Counted from the first letter of the stretch, positions 49,570 through 60,700 are shown. The stretch is DNA of 64,000 nt from Sungkyunkwania multivorans (GCF_042675645.1 NZ_JBHTJH010000017.1:744001-808000); one strand, 5' to 3'. Notes: a model not told the origin generated them from the letters alone. A program made the numbers and translations.

Positions 49570-51993
49570 ATGAAAACCTTATTCACTTTTTTAAGCTTCG
49601 TTGCGCTGAGCTTTACCACCATAGCGCAAACTTATACTTTATCGGGAGTTGTCACGGATCAGGATGGAAGACCCTTTCCGGGTGTCAGTGTTGTTGTTGA
49701 AGGAACGACCACGGGTACGACCACAGATTTTGAAGGTGTTTATACATTGCGACTTTCAAAGGGAAATTACATTTTGTCGTTTCATTACCTGGCTCCCAAA
49801 GCACATTTGGAAGAGGTGGAGGTCAACAGTGATACAACCTTAAACGTCCAGCTTGGAAGTAATATGACCATTTTGGATGAGGTACTTGTGTCCGCTGTTC
49901 GCGTCGATGCCGATTCGCCAGTCAGCCATTCCAACCTCTCAGAGGAAGAGATCGCGGAACGAAATCTAGGACAGGATATCCCGATCCTTATGAATTATCT
50001 TCCATCGGTCGTCACTACTTCCGATGCTGGCGCAGGGATAGGATATACTGGTATCCGTGTTCGTGGTAGCGATGCCACAAGGGTCAATGTCACTATCAAC
50101 GGAATACCTTATAATGATGCCGAATCGCAAGGAACTTTCTGGGTGAATCTCCCAGATTTCGCCTCCTCGGTAGAATCGTTACAGCTTCAACGAGGTGTAG
50201 GAACTTCGACCAATGGTGCTGGCGCGTTTGGCGCTAGTTTGAATCTTCTCACCGATGCTGTTTCTGAAGAGGCCAATGGAGAGATCTCCAACGCTATAGG
50301 ATCCTTTCAGACAAGAAAGCATACGGTTAAATTCAGTACTGGAAGGATCAATGACCATTTTGAGATCGCAGGTCGCCTCTCCAGTATCCAATCGGATGGC
50401 TATATCGATAGGGCGAGTGCCGATCTCAAATCATACTTTTTACAAGCTTCCTATGTGGATGAAAAAACATTGGTAAAAGCATTGGTCTTTGGAGGGAAGG
50501 AACGCACCTACCAATCATGGTTCGGCATCCCACGATCCCTACTCGAAACAGATAGAACCTACAACCCTGCTGGAGAACAATATGACGAGAATGGCAACCT
50601 TCTCGGTTTTTATGAGGATCAAGTAGATAATTATAACCAAGATCATTATCAATTTCACATCAATAGAATATTTGATGAACACTGGTCGGCGAGACTTGGG
50701 CTCAACTATACTTGGGGACGTGGATTCTTTGAAGAATATATCGATGAATATGCTTCCCGGGAATTTAACTTTGCGCCAGACGCCACTTTTGATTTCTTGG
50801 GACTAGACCCTGTTGTTGTCAATGGGCAGACCATTACCGAGACAGACAATGTGCGCAGACTTTGGTTAGATAACGACTATTATGTAGGGACATTCTCTGT
50901 AAACTACCGCAAGGATAATACTGAAGCCATCTTCGGAGGTCTTTACAGTGAATACGACGGAGACCACTTCGGCGAATTGATCTGGGCCAGATATGCCAGC
51001 AATAGTGAGCCTTTTGACCGTTTGTATTACAACAAGGCAATTAAGAAGGAATATAGCTTATTTGCCAAGGCGAATTTTGATCTAGATGATCGATGGAGGC
51101 TTTTTGGAGACCTACAAATTAGAGGGGTCGATTACAAGGTAGATGGAACCGTAAAAGGCAGCGAGACTTTTACAGTAGACGATGAGCATTTCTTCTTTAA
51201 TCCTAAAGCAGGAGTCACTTTTAATGTAAATGACAACAACAACCTCTATTTTTCCTATGCCCGCGCAAGCCGCGAACCCAACCGCTCCGATTACGAGAAT
51301 GGAAATCCAAAGCCCGAGTTCTTGAACGATTTCGAATTGGGATGGCGTTTTAATAAGGAGAACGTTCGATTGAACACCAACCTCTATTATATGCGATATA
51401 AGGATCAATTGGTACTAACCGGCGAGTTGGATGATGTTGGCGCACCAATTCGTTCCAACGTGGGAGACAGCTATCGTTTGGGGTTGGAGTTAGATGCCAT
51501 GTGGGCTATCACGGACAAATGGGTGTGGAGCCCCAACGCAACCTTCAGCGTTAACAAGAATTTGGACTATGTCGAATCTAGAGATGGTGTCTTGAGAGAC
51601 TTTGGGAATACCGATATTTCATTTTCTCCCAGAGTCATCGCTGGAAATATGATCGCCTTCAAACCTATAAGCGGATTTCAAATAAGCTTACTTTCAAAAT
51701 TCGTTGGAGAGCAATTCCTATCCAATAACGAATTGGAAGTGGCCAAACTGGAAAGTTACTTCGTAAATGATATCAATATTCAATACGAGATCGAGACAAA
51801 TACCATTTTTAAGTCGATCGTTTTTACAGGATTGTTCAACAATATTCTCAATGAGCAATATGTTTCCAATGGTTATTACTTCAATTTTGATGACGATTTT
51901 AGTCAGCCCGGAGTGGTCACCACGGTCGATGGTACGGGATATTACCCACAGGCGGGAACTAACTTCTTGCTCGGAGCTACATTGAAGTTTTAG
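49570..51993 (+). CDS. TonB-dependent receptor, probably for thiamine
   Basis: This 807-residue outer-membrane receptor has a signal peptide, a carboxypeptidase-like beta domain (about 22-98, SGVVTDQDGRPFPGVSVVVE), a plug domain (IRVRGSDATRVNVTINGIPY) and a 22-stranded barrel ending ATLKF. The riboswitch in its leader makes thiamine or a precursor the likely ligand, matching the OMR1 receptors described for Bacteroidota. The plug lacks a SusC-type partner gene. Confidence 0.93.
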   Translation: MKTLFTFLSFVALSFTTIAQTYTLSGVVTDQDGRPFPGVSVVVEGTTTGTTTDFEGVYTLRLSKGNYILSFHYLAPKAHLEEVEVNSDTTLNVQLGSNMTILDEVLVSAVRVDADSPVSHSNLSEEEIAERNLGQDIPILMNYLPSVVTTSDAGAGIGYTGIRVRGSDATRVNVTINGIPYNDAESQGTFWVNLPDFASSVESLQLQRGVGTSTNGAGAFGASLNLLTDAVSEEANGEISNAIGSFQTRKHTVKFSTGRINDHFEIAGRLSSIQSDGYIDRASADLKSYFLQASYVDEKTLVKALVFGGKERTYQSWFGIPRSLLETDRTYNPAGEQYDENGNLLGFYEDQVDNYNQDHYQFHINRIFDEHWSARLGLNYTWGRGFFEEYIDEYASREFNFAPDATFDFLGLDPVVVNGQTITETDNVRRLWLDNDYYVGTFSVNYRKDNTEAIFGGLYSEYDGDHFGELIWARYASNSEPFDRLYYNKAIKKEYSLFAKANFDLDDRWRLFGDLQIRGVDYKVDGTVKGSETFTVDDEHFFFNPKAGVTFNVNDNNNLYFSYARASREPNRSDYENGNPKPEFLNDFELGWRFNKENVRLNTNLYYMRYKDQLVLTGELDDVGAPIRSNVGDSYRLGLELDAMWAITDKWVWSPNATFSVNKNLDYVESRDGVLRDFGNTDISFSPRVIAGNMIAFKPISGFQISLLSKFVGEQFLSNNELEVAKLESYFVNDINIQYEIETNTIFKSIVFTGLFNNILNEQYVSNGYYFNFDDDFSQPGVVTTVDGTGYYPQAGTNFLLGATLKF

Positions 51994-52020
51994 ATGGTCA
52001 AAAAAAGAAGTTGAATAATG

Positions 52021-52049
52021 ACTCCCTTTCCCAGAGAGGGAGTTTTTAG
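52021..52049 (+). terminator. Terminator of the TonB receptor gene
   Basis: ACTCCCT (52021-52027) and AGGGAGT (52037-52043) form the stem, followed by TTTTTAG. It overlaps the last codons of the convergent lipoprotein gene. Confidence 0.75.
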
Positions 52050-52495
52050 TTAGAGACGATTACATTGCTTCCACTTACTACGGTACTATAGTTGAGCAAC
52101 GGAAATAAAGGTGTTCCATCATCGCTTTCAGAAAGCGGGCCGCCGGTACCTAAGCTGTATTGATAGTTCTCACAAGAGCAGGTGGCCAGTGCGCTGCTGG
52201 GGCTCATGGTAGAGCAGCTATTTGGTGCGTGATTGGGACAACTAGCTTCCCAAGCCAAAAAAGTGGTGCCATTAAGGTTGTACACAATGATTCCTCGTAT
52301 ACCAGCGCCAGGATCTTGAATCAAAAGAGAGCCTCCGGTAAATCGCAGGTTATCAAATGATGGTAGATTCAAATTGATGGTATATCGGAAAGACACTTCT
52401 TGTAAAAAAGGGTTGCGTTGCGCTCTATTGTCGTCGCTACTACACGAGAGAAGAACGGTAATAAGTAGAAAAAAGATAAGAAAACGTTTCATCAT
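52046..52495 (-). CDS. Lipoprotein with degenerate Rieske-like fold
   Basis: I start at 52495 (MMKRFLIFFLLITVLLSCSS; lipobox LLSC), dropping five residues of a longer frame. The 149-residue protein resembles flavobacterial proteins labelled Rieske (2Fe-2S): INLNLPSFDNLRFTGGSLLI, then SCPNHAPNSC, then TCSCENYQYSLGTGGPL. The metal ligands C-x-H ... C-x-x-H are not complete: the first site reads CPNH and the second CSCENY without His. It probably keeps the fold without a normal cluster. Confidence 0.75.
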   Translation of the reverse strand: MMKRFLIFFLLITVLLSCSSDDNRAQRNPFLQEVSFRYTINLNLPSFDNLRFTGGSLLIQDPGAGIRGIIVYNLNGTTFLAWEASCPNHAPNSCSTMSPSSALATCSCENYQYSLGTGGPLSESDDGTPLFPLLNYSTVVSGSNVIVSN

Positions 52496-52545
52496 TGCTA
52501 TTTTGTGCAAGTTACATTAAAAAGGGTTTAACGAGAATATTTTTG

Positions 52546-52553
52546 TATATTTG
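52546..52553 (+). promoter_or_regulatory. -7 box of greA
   Basis: TATATTTG is an exact TAnnTTTG match, 51 bp before the greA ATG. Confidence 0.55.
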
Positions 52554-52604
52554 TATTGAATCCGCTCGCACGAGGGGATTTTTGTCTTTATAAACGAATG
52601 AGTT

Positions 52605-53081
52605 ATGAGTAACGTATCATATTATACCGAAGAAGGATTAAAAAAGTTAAGAGACGAACTTAATCAACTTAAAGACATCGAACGTCCAAAGGCATCACAA
52701 GCCATTGCAGAGGCAAGGGACAAAGGTGATCTTAGTGAGAATGCAGAATATGATGCTGCCAAGGAAGCCCAAGGCCTATTGGAGTTAAAGATATCTAAGT
52801 TAGAAGAAGTTTTGTCTAATGCACGGCTCATCGATGAATCGCAATTAGATACATCGAAAGCATTGGTGCTTTCTACAGTAAAGATCAAGAACCAGACGAA
52901 TGGAATGGAAATGAAATACACGTTGGTGGCCGAAAGCGAGGCTGACCTTAAAAGTGGTAAAATATCCGTGAACTCTCCTATTGGAAAAGGATTGTTGGGC
53001 AAGTCGGTTGGCGATGTGGCTGAGATCGAAGTACCCAATGGCACCATGAAGTTTGATATTTTAGAGATCACACGAGAGTAA
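52605..53081 (+). CDS. greA: Transcription elongation factor GreA
   Basis: GreA rescues backtracked RNA polymerase by stimulating transcript cleavage. The 158 residues have the N-terminal coiled coil with the acidic tip (EARDKGDLSENAEYDAAKEA) and the C-terminal FKBP-like domain (SPIGKGLLGKSVGDVAEIEV). Length is normal. Divergent from the Rieske-like lipoprotein gene. Confidence 0.97.
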   Translation: MSNVSYYTEEGLKKLRDELNQLKDIERPKASQAIAEARDKGDLSENAEYDAAKEAQGLLELKISKLEEVLSNARLIDESQLDTSKALVLSTVKIKNQTNGMEMKYTLVAESEADLKSGKISVNSPIGKGLLGKSVGDVAEIEVPNGTMKFDILEITRE

Positions 53082-53105
53082 GTTGATCAAACAAGACATA
53101 AAAGC

Positions 53106-53137
53106 AAACTCCTTTGAACATTCAAAGGAGTTTTTTT
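53106..53137. terminator. Bidirectional terminator between greA and the phosphoesterase gene
   Basis: AAACTCCTTTGAA (53106-53118) and TTCAAAGGAGTTT (53121-53133) form a 13-bp stem with a run of T after it on the plus strand. Confidence 0.88.
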
Positions 53138-54026
53138 ATTGATAATCCACCAATTTCTGTGGCCCTTCCAATAGTACCCTTACAATCTGAAGCGTCCCAT
53201 CATCCTTAGTGGCGATCTGCCATTTGATAAGGGAAATGGTTCCTTTTTCAATCTCTAAGCCAGTGATACTTCTCGGATGTACACAACTCCCATCGTTAAA
53301 GAAGGCGATGTCCCCAGGTTCGGGAAAACGAGGGCGATGCGTATGTCCGATGACCGTCATTCGATTACCATTATTGATGATCCATCGTTTTACCCTTCGT
53401 TCCACTTTGATCAATTCCTTGAAATTCTTAGCGGGACTCGTAGGATCCGAAATGCCGAGTACTTGCAACGGCTTCCATAAGATCCTTACCAAGAATCGAT
53501 TGAATTTCCAACCGTGGTAGTTCATAAAATCGGCCTGATGCCCATGTGTCAGAAAGATCTCCTGCTGTGTTTCCCGATGTTCAAGAATGATGGCTTCGTG
53601 ATATTCTAATTCGGGCATCAGAGGAACTTCGGTCCCTTCTCTAGGATCAAAGAACGTTGCTAAATGCTTTTTCACATAGCTTTCGTTCTTATAGACCATG
53701 TCGTGATTGCCATAGATCAAGTGCAGCTTGCCCTCGTCATAGAATCGTTGCATAAGCAGGAAGACATTTTTATGTGCCTCAAAGATGGGCTCGAAAGTGA
53801 GGTTTTCCCAAAGTTCATCACCATCACCAAGTTCACAATACGAATAACCGTTTAGATAATAGTGTTTCAAGGCATGAAAGTAAATATTTCTGTTGTTGGC
53901 AAAATCATCGGCCCAGCTATTATCTCCTCGATGACAATCACTGAAAAGGATGAACTTAGAGTCATCATCAAAAGCAATCCGCTTCGCATTTTTATAAGAC
54001 CTTGTCAGTCTGGTTTGTGAGGACAT
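53136..54026 (-). CDS. Calcineurin-like metallophosphoesterase
   Basis: This 296-residue cytoplasmic protein has all five metallophosphoesterase motifs: SDCHRGD near 29, GDGDELW near 66, GNHD near 106, GHQAD near 169 and GHTHRP near 227. It resembles the UDP-2,3-diacylglucosamine hydrolase (LpxH) branch in the order and spacing of these motifs, but the lipid A role is not certain since other serine/threonine-phosphatase-like members look the same. It is divergent from the GAF gene. Confidence 0.85.
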   Translation of the reverse strand: MSSQTRLTRSYKNAKRIAFDDDSKFILFSDCHRGDNSWADDFANNRNIYFHALKHYYLNGYSYCELGDGDELWENLTFEPIFEAHKNVFLLMQRFYDEGKLHLIYGNHDMVYKNESYVKKHLATFFDPREGTEVPLMPELEYHEAIILEHRETQQEIFLTHGHQADFMNYHGWKFNRFLVRILWKPLQVLGISDPTSPAKNFKELIKVERRVKRWIINNGNRMTVIGHTHRPRFPEPGDIAFFNDGSCVHPRSITGLEIEKGTISLIKWQIATKDDGTLQIVRVLLEGPQKLVDYQ

Positions 54027-54116
54027 CGGTTATTTTTTTATTAAAGATCATTAAAAAAACCGAAAAGCTCCAAAATGGATGTTAATTTCCTTAACATTAG
54101 GCGATTGATCTTTTTG

Positions 54117-54124
54117 TAACTTTG
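54117..54124 (+). promoter_or_regulatory. -7 box of the GAF-protein gene
   Basis: TAACTTTG is an exact TAnnTTTG match 27 bp before ATG 54151. Confidence 0.55.
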
Positions 54125-54150
54125 TTCATCGTTAATCGTCTAATAACCAT

Positions 54151-56532
54151 ATGACCAATATCAACGAAACAAAAGATTCTCCCTTATTGCTAAAAATAAG
54201 CTTCAATAAGCTTTTAGAGCAATATGAGCAGATCGCTAAAAACAACGATAAAGATGAGTATCTCGCCAAGAAAGCGAAGCGAGTGTTGCAGGTAGCCGAC
54301 ACTCATCCGTTGCTTCGTGAGGGATTTGACGAACTTGCACTTTTAGATAAATATCAGGACGAGATCGGTATCATACTCGAAGATTCGTTTTCTAGTGTAT
54401 TAACACTCAATGAGATCAAAACGGCCTCGGTTCCTTTTCACGACCTTATTTTCAATTCTTCCGAACGTTTCAAGAAAATAATCACCGAAGCAGGAGATGA
54501 TTTTGAACTGAAAATAAGAAACATGCCCGAGGATCAACGATACATTATTGGATGTACGGTGATCTTGGCGTTTCACTATGGCTATAATCTAGATTTCAAA
54601 AGACCCTTCTTTTACGATATTCCAGACGCCAACGGAATCGTTCGCAATTACAAGATCTTATATAACGCCGATTTTATGGAGATTCTTCCGACAGACAAGG
54701 CGATACCCATCACTCAAGAGGATGTGGACGAGTTGATGGATAATTTCGACAATCTAGAGCTATGGAAGCAGAAATTCCCACCTCAGAGCTATATCGCCAA
54801 GGGCTTTGTGATCTCTAATATCTTTGATGTCACGGCCGATCAGGCCATCTCAGAACTAAAGACCGCCTTATTAGCGTCGGACAAACGACAGAGTGAGAAT
54901 TTTATGGAAGACTTCCGAAAAATTTTTCAGGGACTCTTCAATATCAAGGACATGCAAGCAGGGTTCACGGTATTCAATAAGGCAGAACAATCTTTTGAAA
55001 ATGTTGGTAGTAAGGGAATCCATAGTTTTTTATTGAGTGGCAAGGAAATGGAATCTTGCGAAACAGCGCTATGTTCGGGCTCTTACAAAAGCTTGGTGGA
55101 TGAAAAGGACTATTTTTCGATTTCTGATGTAGATAAGTACTATCAAATTTCAGGGGGCATCAATCCCTATAAGGCATTGAAAGAACAAGGGATTAAAAGT
55201 GCTATTTTCGCTCCAATTCAGAGTGAGGGCGAATTACTAGGGGTCTTAGAATTGGTTTCTAAGCGTCCGAAAGAGCTAAATAGTGTCAATGCGAATAAGT
55301 TGGTCGACGTAATGCCTTTTATCGTAGAAGCTGTCTTAAGATCGAGATCGGAGGAAGAAAATCTTATCCAGGCCATCATACAAAATGAATGTACCTCTAT
55401 ACACCCTTCTGTGAATTGGAAGTTCGAAGACGAGGCAAAGCGTTTTCTTAAAGAAGATCTATTAGGCAACCAACCCAGTTTCAAGGATATTTCTTTTATC
55501 GATGTCTATCCTTTATATGGGCAAGTGGACATCAAAGGTTCGTCCGATGCAAGAAACGAGGCCATACAAAAAGATCTGATGATTCAACTCTCTCATTTAG
55601 ATGTATTGTTCGAGCAGGTCAAAACTTTAGAGCCGCTACCGATCTATGATGAGATACAATACCGTATCAAGAATCATCTAGACAGCATTAAAGAAGTATT
55701 ATATTCTCATAGCGAACAGTCCATCACAGACTTTATCGAAGAGGACATTCAGCCCATTTTGGAACATTTGCGCGCAAGGAACAACGACCTTCAACATTTG
55801 GTGACCCAATACGAGGCCTTCATTGACATCGACAAAAAAGGGGTCTATGACCATCGCAGGAACTATGATGAAAGTGTCACAATGATCAATAAAAAATTAG
55901 CCCATGTGATCGATCGCCATCAAGAAGAGGCCCAGAATATGTTTCCTCACTATTTTGAACGATACAAGACCGATGGTGTGGAACATAATATGTACATAGG
56001 GCAATCGATGGTCAAAGGAAGGGACTTCCACGAGATATATCTGAACAATCTGCGGTTATGGCAGTTACAGGTGATGTGCGAAATGGAGAACAAACATTAT
56101 AACCTAAAACCAGAATTGCCAGTAAAACTGGATGTGGCGTCGCTTATTTTGGTGTATAGTGCACCTTTGGCGATCAGATTTAGGATGGATGAGAAGAAGT
56201 TTGACGTTGACGGCACTTACAATGCCCGCTACGAGATCATAAAGAAGCGGATAGATAAATCATTTGTGAAAGGAACAGATGAGCGATTGACACAAAAGGG
56301 AAAGATCGCTATTGTATACTCTCAAGAGAAGGATGAGTTAGAGTATTTGAGGTATATCAAATTTTTGCAGTCTAAAAACTATTTTACCGATAATATCGAA
56401 ATTGTAGAGCTCGAAGGTTTACAGGGAGTGAGCGGTCTTAAAGCCATTAGGGCAGAAGTCCTTTACAAAAAAGGAAAAGACTCGAAGAGACATTATACGT
56501 ATGAGGATCTGATGGAGGAGCTCAAGGCCTAA
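54151..56532 (+). CDS. GAF domain protein, large
   Basis: The 793-residue cytoplasmic protein contains a GAF-like sensor segment (about 255-415; FNKAEQSFENVGSKGI to SAIFAPIQSEGELLGVLELV) between long helical regions that I cannot assign. There is no kinase, cyclase or DNA-binding domain, so it might be a scaffold or signal receiver. Such proteins are conserved in flavobacteria. Its 3' end overlaps by 4 bp that of the convergent HD-PycTM gene. Confidence 0.75.
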   Translation: MTNINETKDSPLLLKISFNKLLEQYEQIAKNNDKDEYLAKKAKRVLQVADTHPLLREGFDELALLDKYQDEIGIILEDSFSSVLTLNEIKTASVPFHDLIFNSSERFKKIITEAGDDFELKIRNMPEDQRYIIGCTVILAFHYGYNLDFKRPFFYDIPDANGIVRNYKILYNADFMEILPTDKAIPITQEDVDELMDNFDNLELWKQKFPPQSYIAKGFVISNIFDVTADQAISELKTALLASDKRQSENFMEDFRKIFQGLFNIKDMQAGFTVFNKAEQSFENVGSKGIHSFLLSGKEMESCETALCSGSYKSLVDEKDYFSISDVDKYYQISGGINPYKALKEQGIKSAIFAPIQSEGELLGVLELVSKRPKELNSVNANKLVDVMPFIVEAVLRSRSEEENLIQAIIQNECTSIHPSVNWKFEDEAKRFLKEDLLGNQPSFKDISFIDVYPLYGQVDIKGSSDARNEAIQKDLMIQLSHLDVLFEQVKTLEPLPIYDEIQYRIKNHLDSIKEVLYSHSEQSITDFIEEDIQPILEHLRARNNDLQHLVTQYEAFIDIDKKGVYDHRRNYDESVTMINKKLAHVIDRHQEEAQNMFPHYFERYKTDGVEHNMYIGQSMVKGRDFHEIYLNNLRLWQLQVMCEMENKHYNLKPELPVKLDVASLILVYSAPLAIRFRMDEKKFDVDGTYNARYEIIKKRIDKSFVKGTDERLTQKGKIAIVYSQEKDELEYLRYIKFLQSKNYFTDNIEIVELEGLQGVSGLKAIRAEVLYKKGKDSKRHYTYEDLMEELKA

Positions 56533-57725
56533 TTGCCATACATTTTAAAAGAGACGGCAAATGCAATGACCGACACGGCGATGCCGATCATGAAAATGGC
56601 ATAGGTAAACCGTAATATTTTATATTTTCGATGAAGTACCTTTCCTAGAAAATAAAGGTCTTTGCTCATGGATGAATATAAATACTCCTTATCTTGAATA
56701 AGTTCATTCATGGCCCATTCGAAATCTTCAAGTTTCATTTGATGAAAATTCCCAAAGAAAAGGAGGTTTACCTTTTTCTGCTTTACATCTTCTCTGTTGA
56801 ATCTACCTGTGGTAACATTGGGACGCGTAGCCAAGACGGAGAGTCCCATGGAGATCAAACTGAAGACCAAAAAGATCAGCGTTGGCCATATCAAATAGGT
56901 GTTGGAAGGGTTATCCAATTTAGGGATCAAATTGGCCAAGGCCAGCGAGATGATGATGGCATTTACCGAAAGTAGGATGTTCGCTTTGGTGTCGGCAATA
57001 TCGCTTAGTTTAATATGATTTCTTAGAGTGACACGATACATGGTCTCAACACCGCGATCGGGTCTTTTCTCCTTAGCTACCTTCCGTTCTAACTCTGCTG
57101 ATTTTCGCTTCTTTACCTTCTTTTTTTCCTTAATCTTTCTAAGTGCTCTGTTTAGCTGAACAAGATTTTTATTTTTCTGAGGTTGCCAAAGCTCTGCAGC
57201 GGTCTTGGTATAAAATTTATGATGCTCAAGAAACATTTTGATATTCTCTTCCACCCACTGGCTGTCAGTATAAGAACTTATTCCTAACTGTTCCAATTCT
57301 CCGCGAAGTAACGAAGAAACTTCTCCATAATTCTTCGATGAGAAATGCGAGAAATCTGCATCGCACAGCATTTTTTGTAGTAGGGTCTTTGGGGTAACGC
57401 CCATTTTGGTAGCGCGGATGCAGTCTTGTATCGTTTTGATCTTATCATCTGGATAGGCCTCCGCCGCTAAGAATTCCTTGGCCAATAAAGCTCCCTTCTC
57501 TTCATGGCCCTCTCCACCCTCCACAAATCCGATGTCGTGGAACCATGCGGCAAGCTCCAATAGTTCGGCATCTTCCTCCGAAAGGTTTTCCGCCGCGATC
57601 AATTCTTTCACATGTTTTACCACGCGCTGGGTATGACTGTAATTATGATAGAGGTATTTATGGGAAAGCCTTTCATTCAGCGTCTTAAAGACATATTGTT
57701 GGGTTTTATCCAAGATGCTTGCCAT
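56529..57725 (-). CDS. HD phosphohydrolase fused to Pycsar-effector-like membrane domain
   Basis: The 398 residues split into an HD domain (about 20-190; YHNYSHTQRVVKHV, WFHDIGF, the His-Asp pair in the middle), a Lys-rich linker (about 195-225) and a membrane domain (about 228-398; RNHIKLSDIADTKANILLSV then three to four hydrophobic helices) that matches the PycTM/DUF5706 effector of Pycsar anti-phage systems. No pyrimidine cyclase is adjacent. The fusion is also found as a core gene in flavobacteria, so a housekeeping nucleotide-signal role is as likely as defence. Confidence 0.82.
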   Translation of the reverse strand: MASILDKTQQYVFKTLNERLSHKYLYHNYSHTQRVVKHVKELIAAENLSEEDAELLELAAWFHDIGFVEGGEGHEEKGALLAKEFLAAEAYPDDKIKTIQDCIRATKMGVTPKTLLQKMLCDADFSHFSSKNYGEVSSLLRGELEQLGISSYTDSQWVEENIKMFLEHHKFYTKTAAELWQPQKNKNLVQLNRALRKIKEKKKVKKRKSAELERKVAKEKRPDRGVETMYRVTLRNHIKLSDIADTKANILLSVNAIIISLALANLIPKLDNPSNTYLIWPTLIFLVFSLISMGLSVLATRPNVTTGRFNREDVKQKKVNLLFFGNFHQMKLEDFEWAMNELIQDKEYLYSSMSKDLYFLGKVLHRKYKILRFTYAIFMIGIAVSVIAFAVSFKMYGN

Positions 57726-57776
57726 ATTTTCGGTAAATTTAGCTTCAGTTTAAAGGTACTCTTTTTAGCACAATTT

Positions 57777-60700
57777 ATGAAAACCGATCAGCCACAGCTC
57801 TTACTGCTTATATTATTTGTATTGATGTCGTCTTGCGCCACCTATAAGTCGCAAATGCTTCCAGAAACCAACACAGTTCCTGCCCAAAACAAGAAAGTTA
57901 TACACACCTTCTATTTGATTGGAGACGCCGGAGGAGCAAAGAAAGGCAAATCTACAGCAGCACTTTTAGCTTTTAAAGAGATAGTATCAGAGGCTCCAAA
58001 AGAAAGCACAGCAATTTTCTTAGGAGACAATATCTATGAAGAAGGATTGCCAAGAGAGAGTGATCCTAAATATGCATTAGCAGCGCATAGACTTCAAGTC
58101 CAGTTGGAGACTGTAAAGAATTTCAAGGGAAATACTGTTTTTATTCCTGGAAATCACGATTGGTACAACGAAGGACTGAAAAGTGTAAAAAGACAAGAAA
58201 AGATGGTCGAAGATACCCTCGGGAAAGATACTTTTTTACCTGAGGACGGTTGTGCCATTACCGAAGTAGACATCTCAGAGGATGTACACTTGGTTTTGAT
58301 CGATTCGCAATGGTATCTTACCGATTGGGATAGACATCCGACCATCAACGATGACTGTGATATTAAAACCAGAGGGCATTTTTTCGCCGAATTCAAGGAT
58401 ATCTTAAAAGATAACCAGAATAAAACCGTGGTTGTTGCCATGCATCATCCGATTAGCACCCATGGTTCGCATGGAGGTGAATTTCCTCTAAAGAAGCATT
58501 TATTTCCCTTTCAAGCGAAGGTACCTTTACCTATTCTTGGGTCTTTAATTACAGAATTGAGAAGTTCGGGAGGCGTATCTCCGCAGGATAGAAACAATGT
58601 GCGATATGCGCGGTTGGCCAATCGCCTCATGACCTTAGCTCAAGAACGAGATCGGGTCATTTTTGTTTCGGGACACGAGCACAACCTACAATTCAATAGC
58701 GATGATGGAGTACCGATCATCGTCTCTGGGGCTGGAGCAAAGGAAACAGCAGCCAGATTGGTTGGTGACGCTCAATTTACATATGGCCGGCAGGGATATG
58801 CCATCTTGAGGATGTTTAGCGACGGGTCTTCGGAAGTAAGTTTCTATGATACCAATAACGAGCGACTATATACGACCGAAGTCCATGAAAAGTTAGCCGT
58901 CTTCGAAGGAACCTTTGATCAAGACTTTCCAAAAGAGAAGAAAGCGTCGATATATCCAAAGGCCGATACTGAAAAGTCTAAGGGCTATCAGAAGTTCTTT
59001 GGAGAACATTTTAGAGCGTCCTACGGGATAGAGGTCGCTGCGCCTGTTGCGTTGCTCGACACGCTCTATGGAGGACTCACACCCATAAGGATGGGCGGCG
59101 GCAACCAAAGCAAAACCCTTCGACTTGTAGATAAAGAGGGCAGAGAGTATAACATGCGGGCATTGAAAAAGAGTGCGGTCTCCTTTTTGCAAGCTTCGGT
59201 CTTTCAACAAGAATATATAAAGGATCAGTTCGAAAATTCATTTCCAGAGCGGATGTTACAGGACTTCTATACCGCGGCCTATCCGTATGGACCGTTCGCC
59301 GTTGGAACGCTTTCGGACGCGGTTGGCGTATATCACACCGAGCCCAAATTGTTCTATGTGCCTAAGCAACAGGCCTTGGGCAAATACAATACAAACTATG
59401 GCGACGAACTGTATATGATCGAAGCAAAGGCTTCCGATAGCAACAATGACCATGATAACTTTGGCAGCCCAGATGAGATAGACAGTACGAGCAAATTCTT
59501 TGAAAACCTTAGAAAAGACGAAAAGTATGTGTTGGATACCGATGCATACATCAGGGCGCGTCTCTTTGATATGCTTATCGGTGATTGGGATCGCCATGAG
59601 GATCAATGGCGTTGGGCGGCTTTTGAAGAAGGAGGTAAAGTGATCTATAAACCTATTCCTCGTGATCGGGATCAGGCTTTTTCAAAATTTGATGGAAAGT
59701 TGCTAGATATCATTAGATTCTTAAGTCCGTCTACCCGAATATTGAGCGAATACAGCCGTGAGTATGAAGATCTAGAATGGTTCAATTTTGAGCCGATCCG
59801 ACTTGATAGAACACTTTTGTCGGGAACGGACGAAAAGGCTTGGATAGAACAAGCCAAGTTCATCGAGCAAAATTTGAGCGATGATATTATAGACCGGGCC
59901 TTTGCCAATATTCCAATCGAGGTACGATCTATGGACGTTGAAGAGGTCAAAAAGAAGTTGAAATCCCGAAGAGCTAAGATCTCTGAGGCCGCCACCTCCT
60001 ATTTCAAGCTTTTAAACGAATTGATGATCGTCACTGGAACCGACAAGGACGATCATTTTGTAATTGAAAGACGGCCAGATGGGATTACCAACGTGAAGGC
60101 GTACCGTATTAAAGATGGTGTCAAAGCGGATCTTTTCTTTGAAAGAGCGTTCAACAGTGATATTACCAAAGAAGTTTGGATCTATGGTCTGGATGACGAT
60201 GATATATTCGAAGTGTCGGGAAAAGGAAACAAACCAGTACTTATACGACTTATCGGAGGTCAGAACAATGATATCTATCGCATTGAAAACGGAAAAAAAC
60301 TAAGGGTCTATGATCATAAAAGCAAACCTAACACCGTTGAACGGAATAAGGGTGCAAAGATCAAATTTACCGATGATTACGAGATCAATCTATTCGAAGA
60401 AGCCAGTAATATCTATAACGCCAACACCTGGATCCCGGCGTTAGGATTCAATCCTGATACGGGAATAAGCGTTGGCCTAGGATTTTCTCATACACATTAT
60501 GGCTTTGAACGTAGTCCCTTCACCTCAAAGCATACCGTCGCGGCCAACGTGTACTTTGCCACTAGTGGTTTTGTGGTCAACTACGATGGTGAGTTCGGTA
60601 ATATTTTTGGAAATACAAATTTGATCGTTGGTGCGCGTGCAACCTCGGATAATTTTACTCAAAACTTTTTTGGCTTCGGAAGTGATACCCCTAATTTTGA

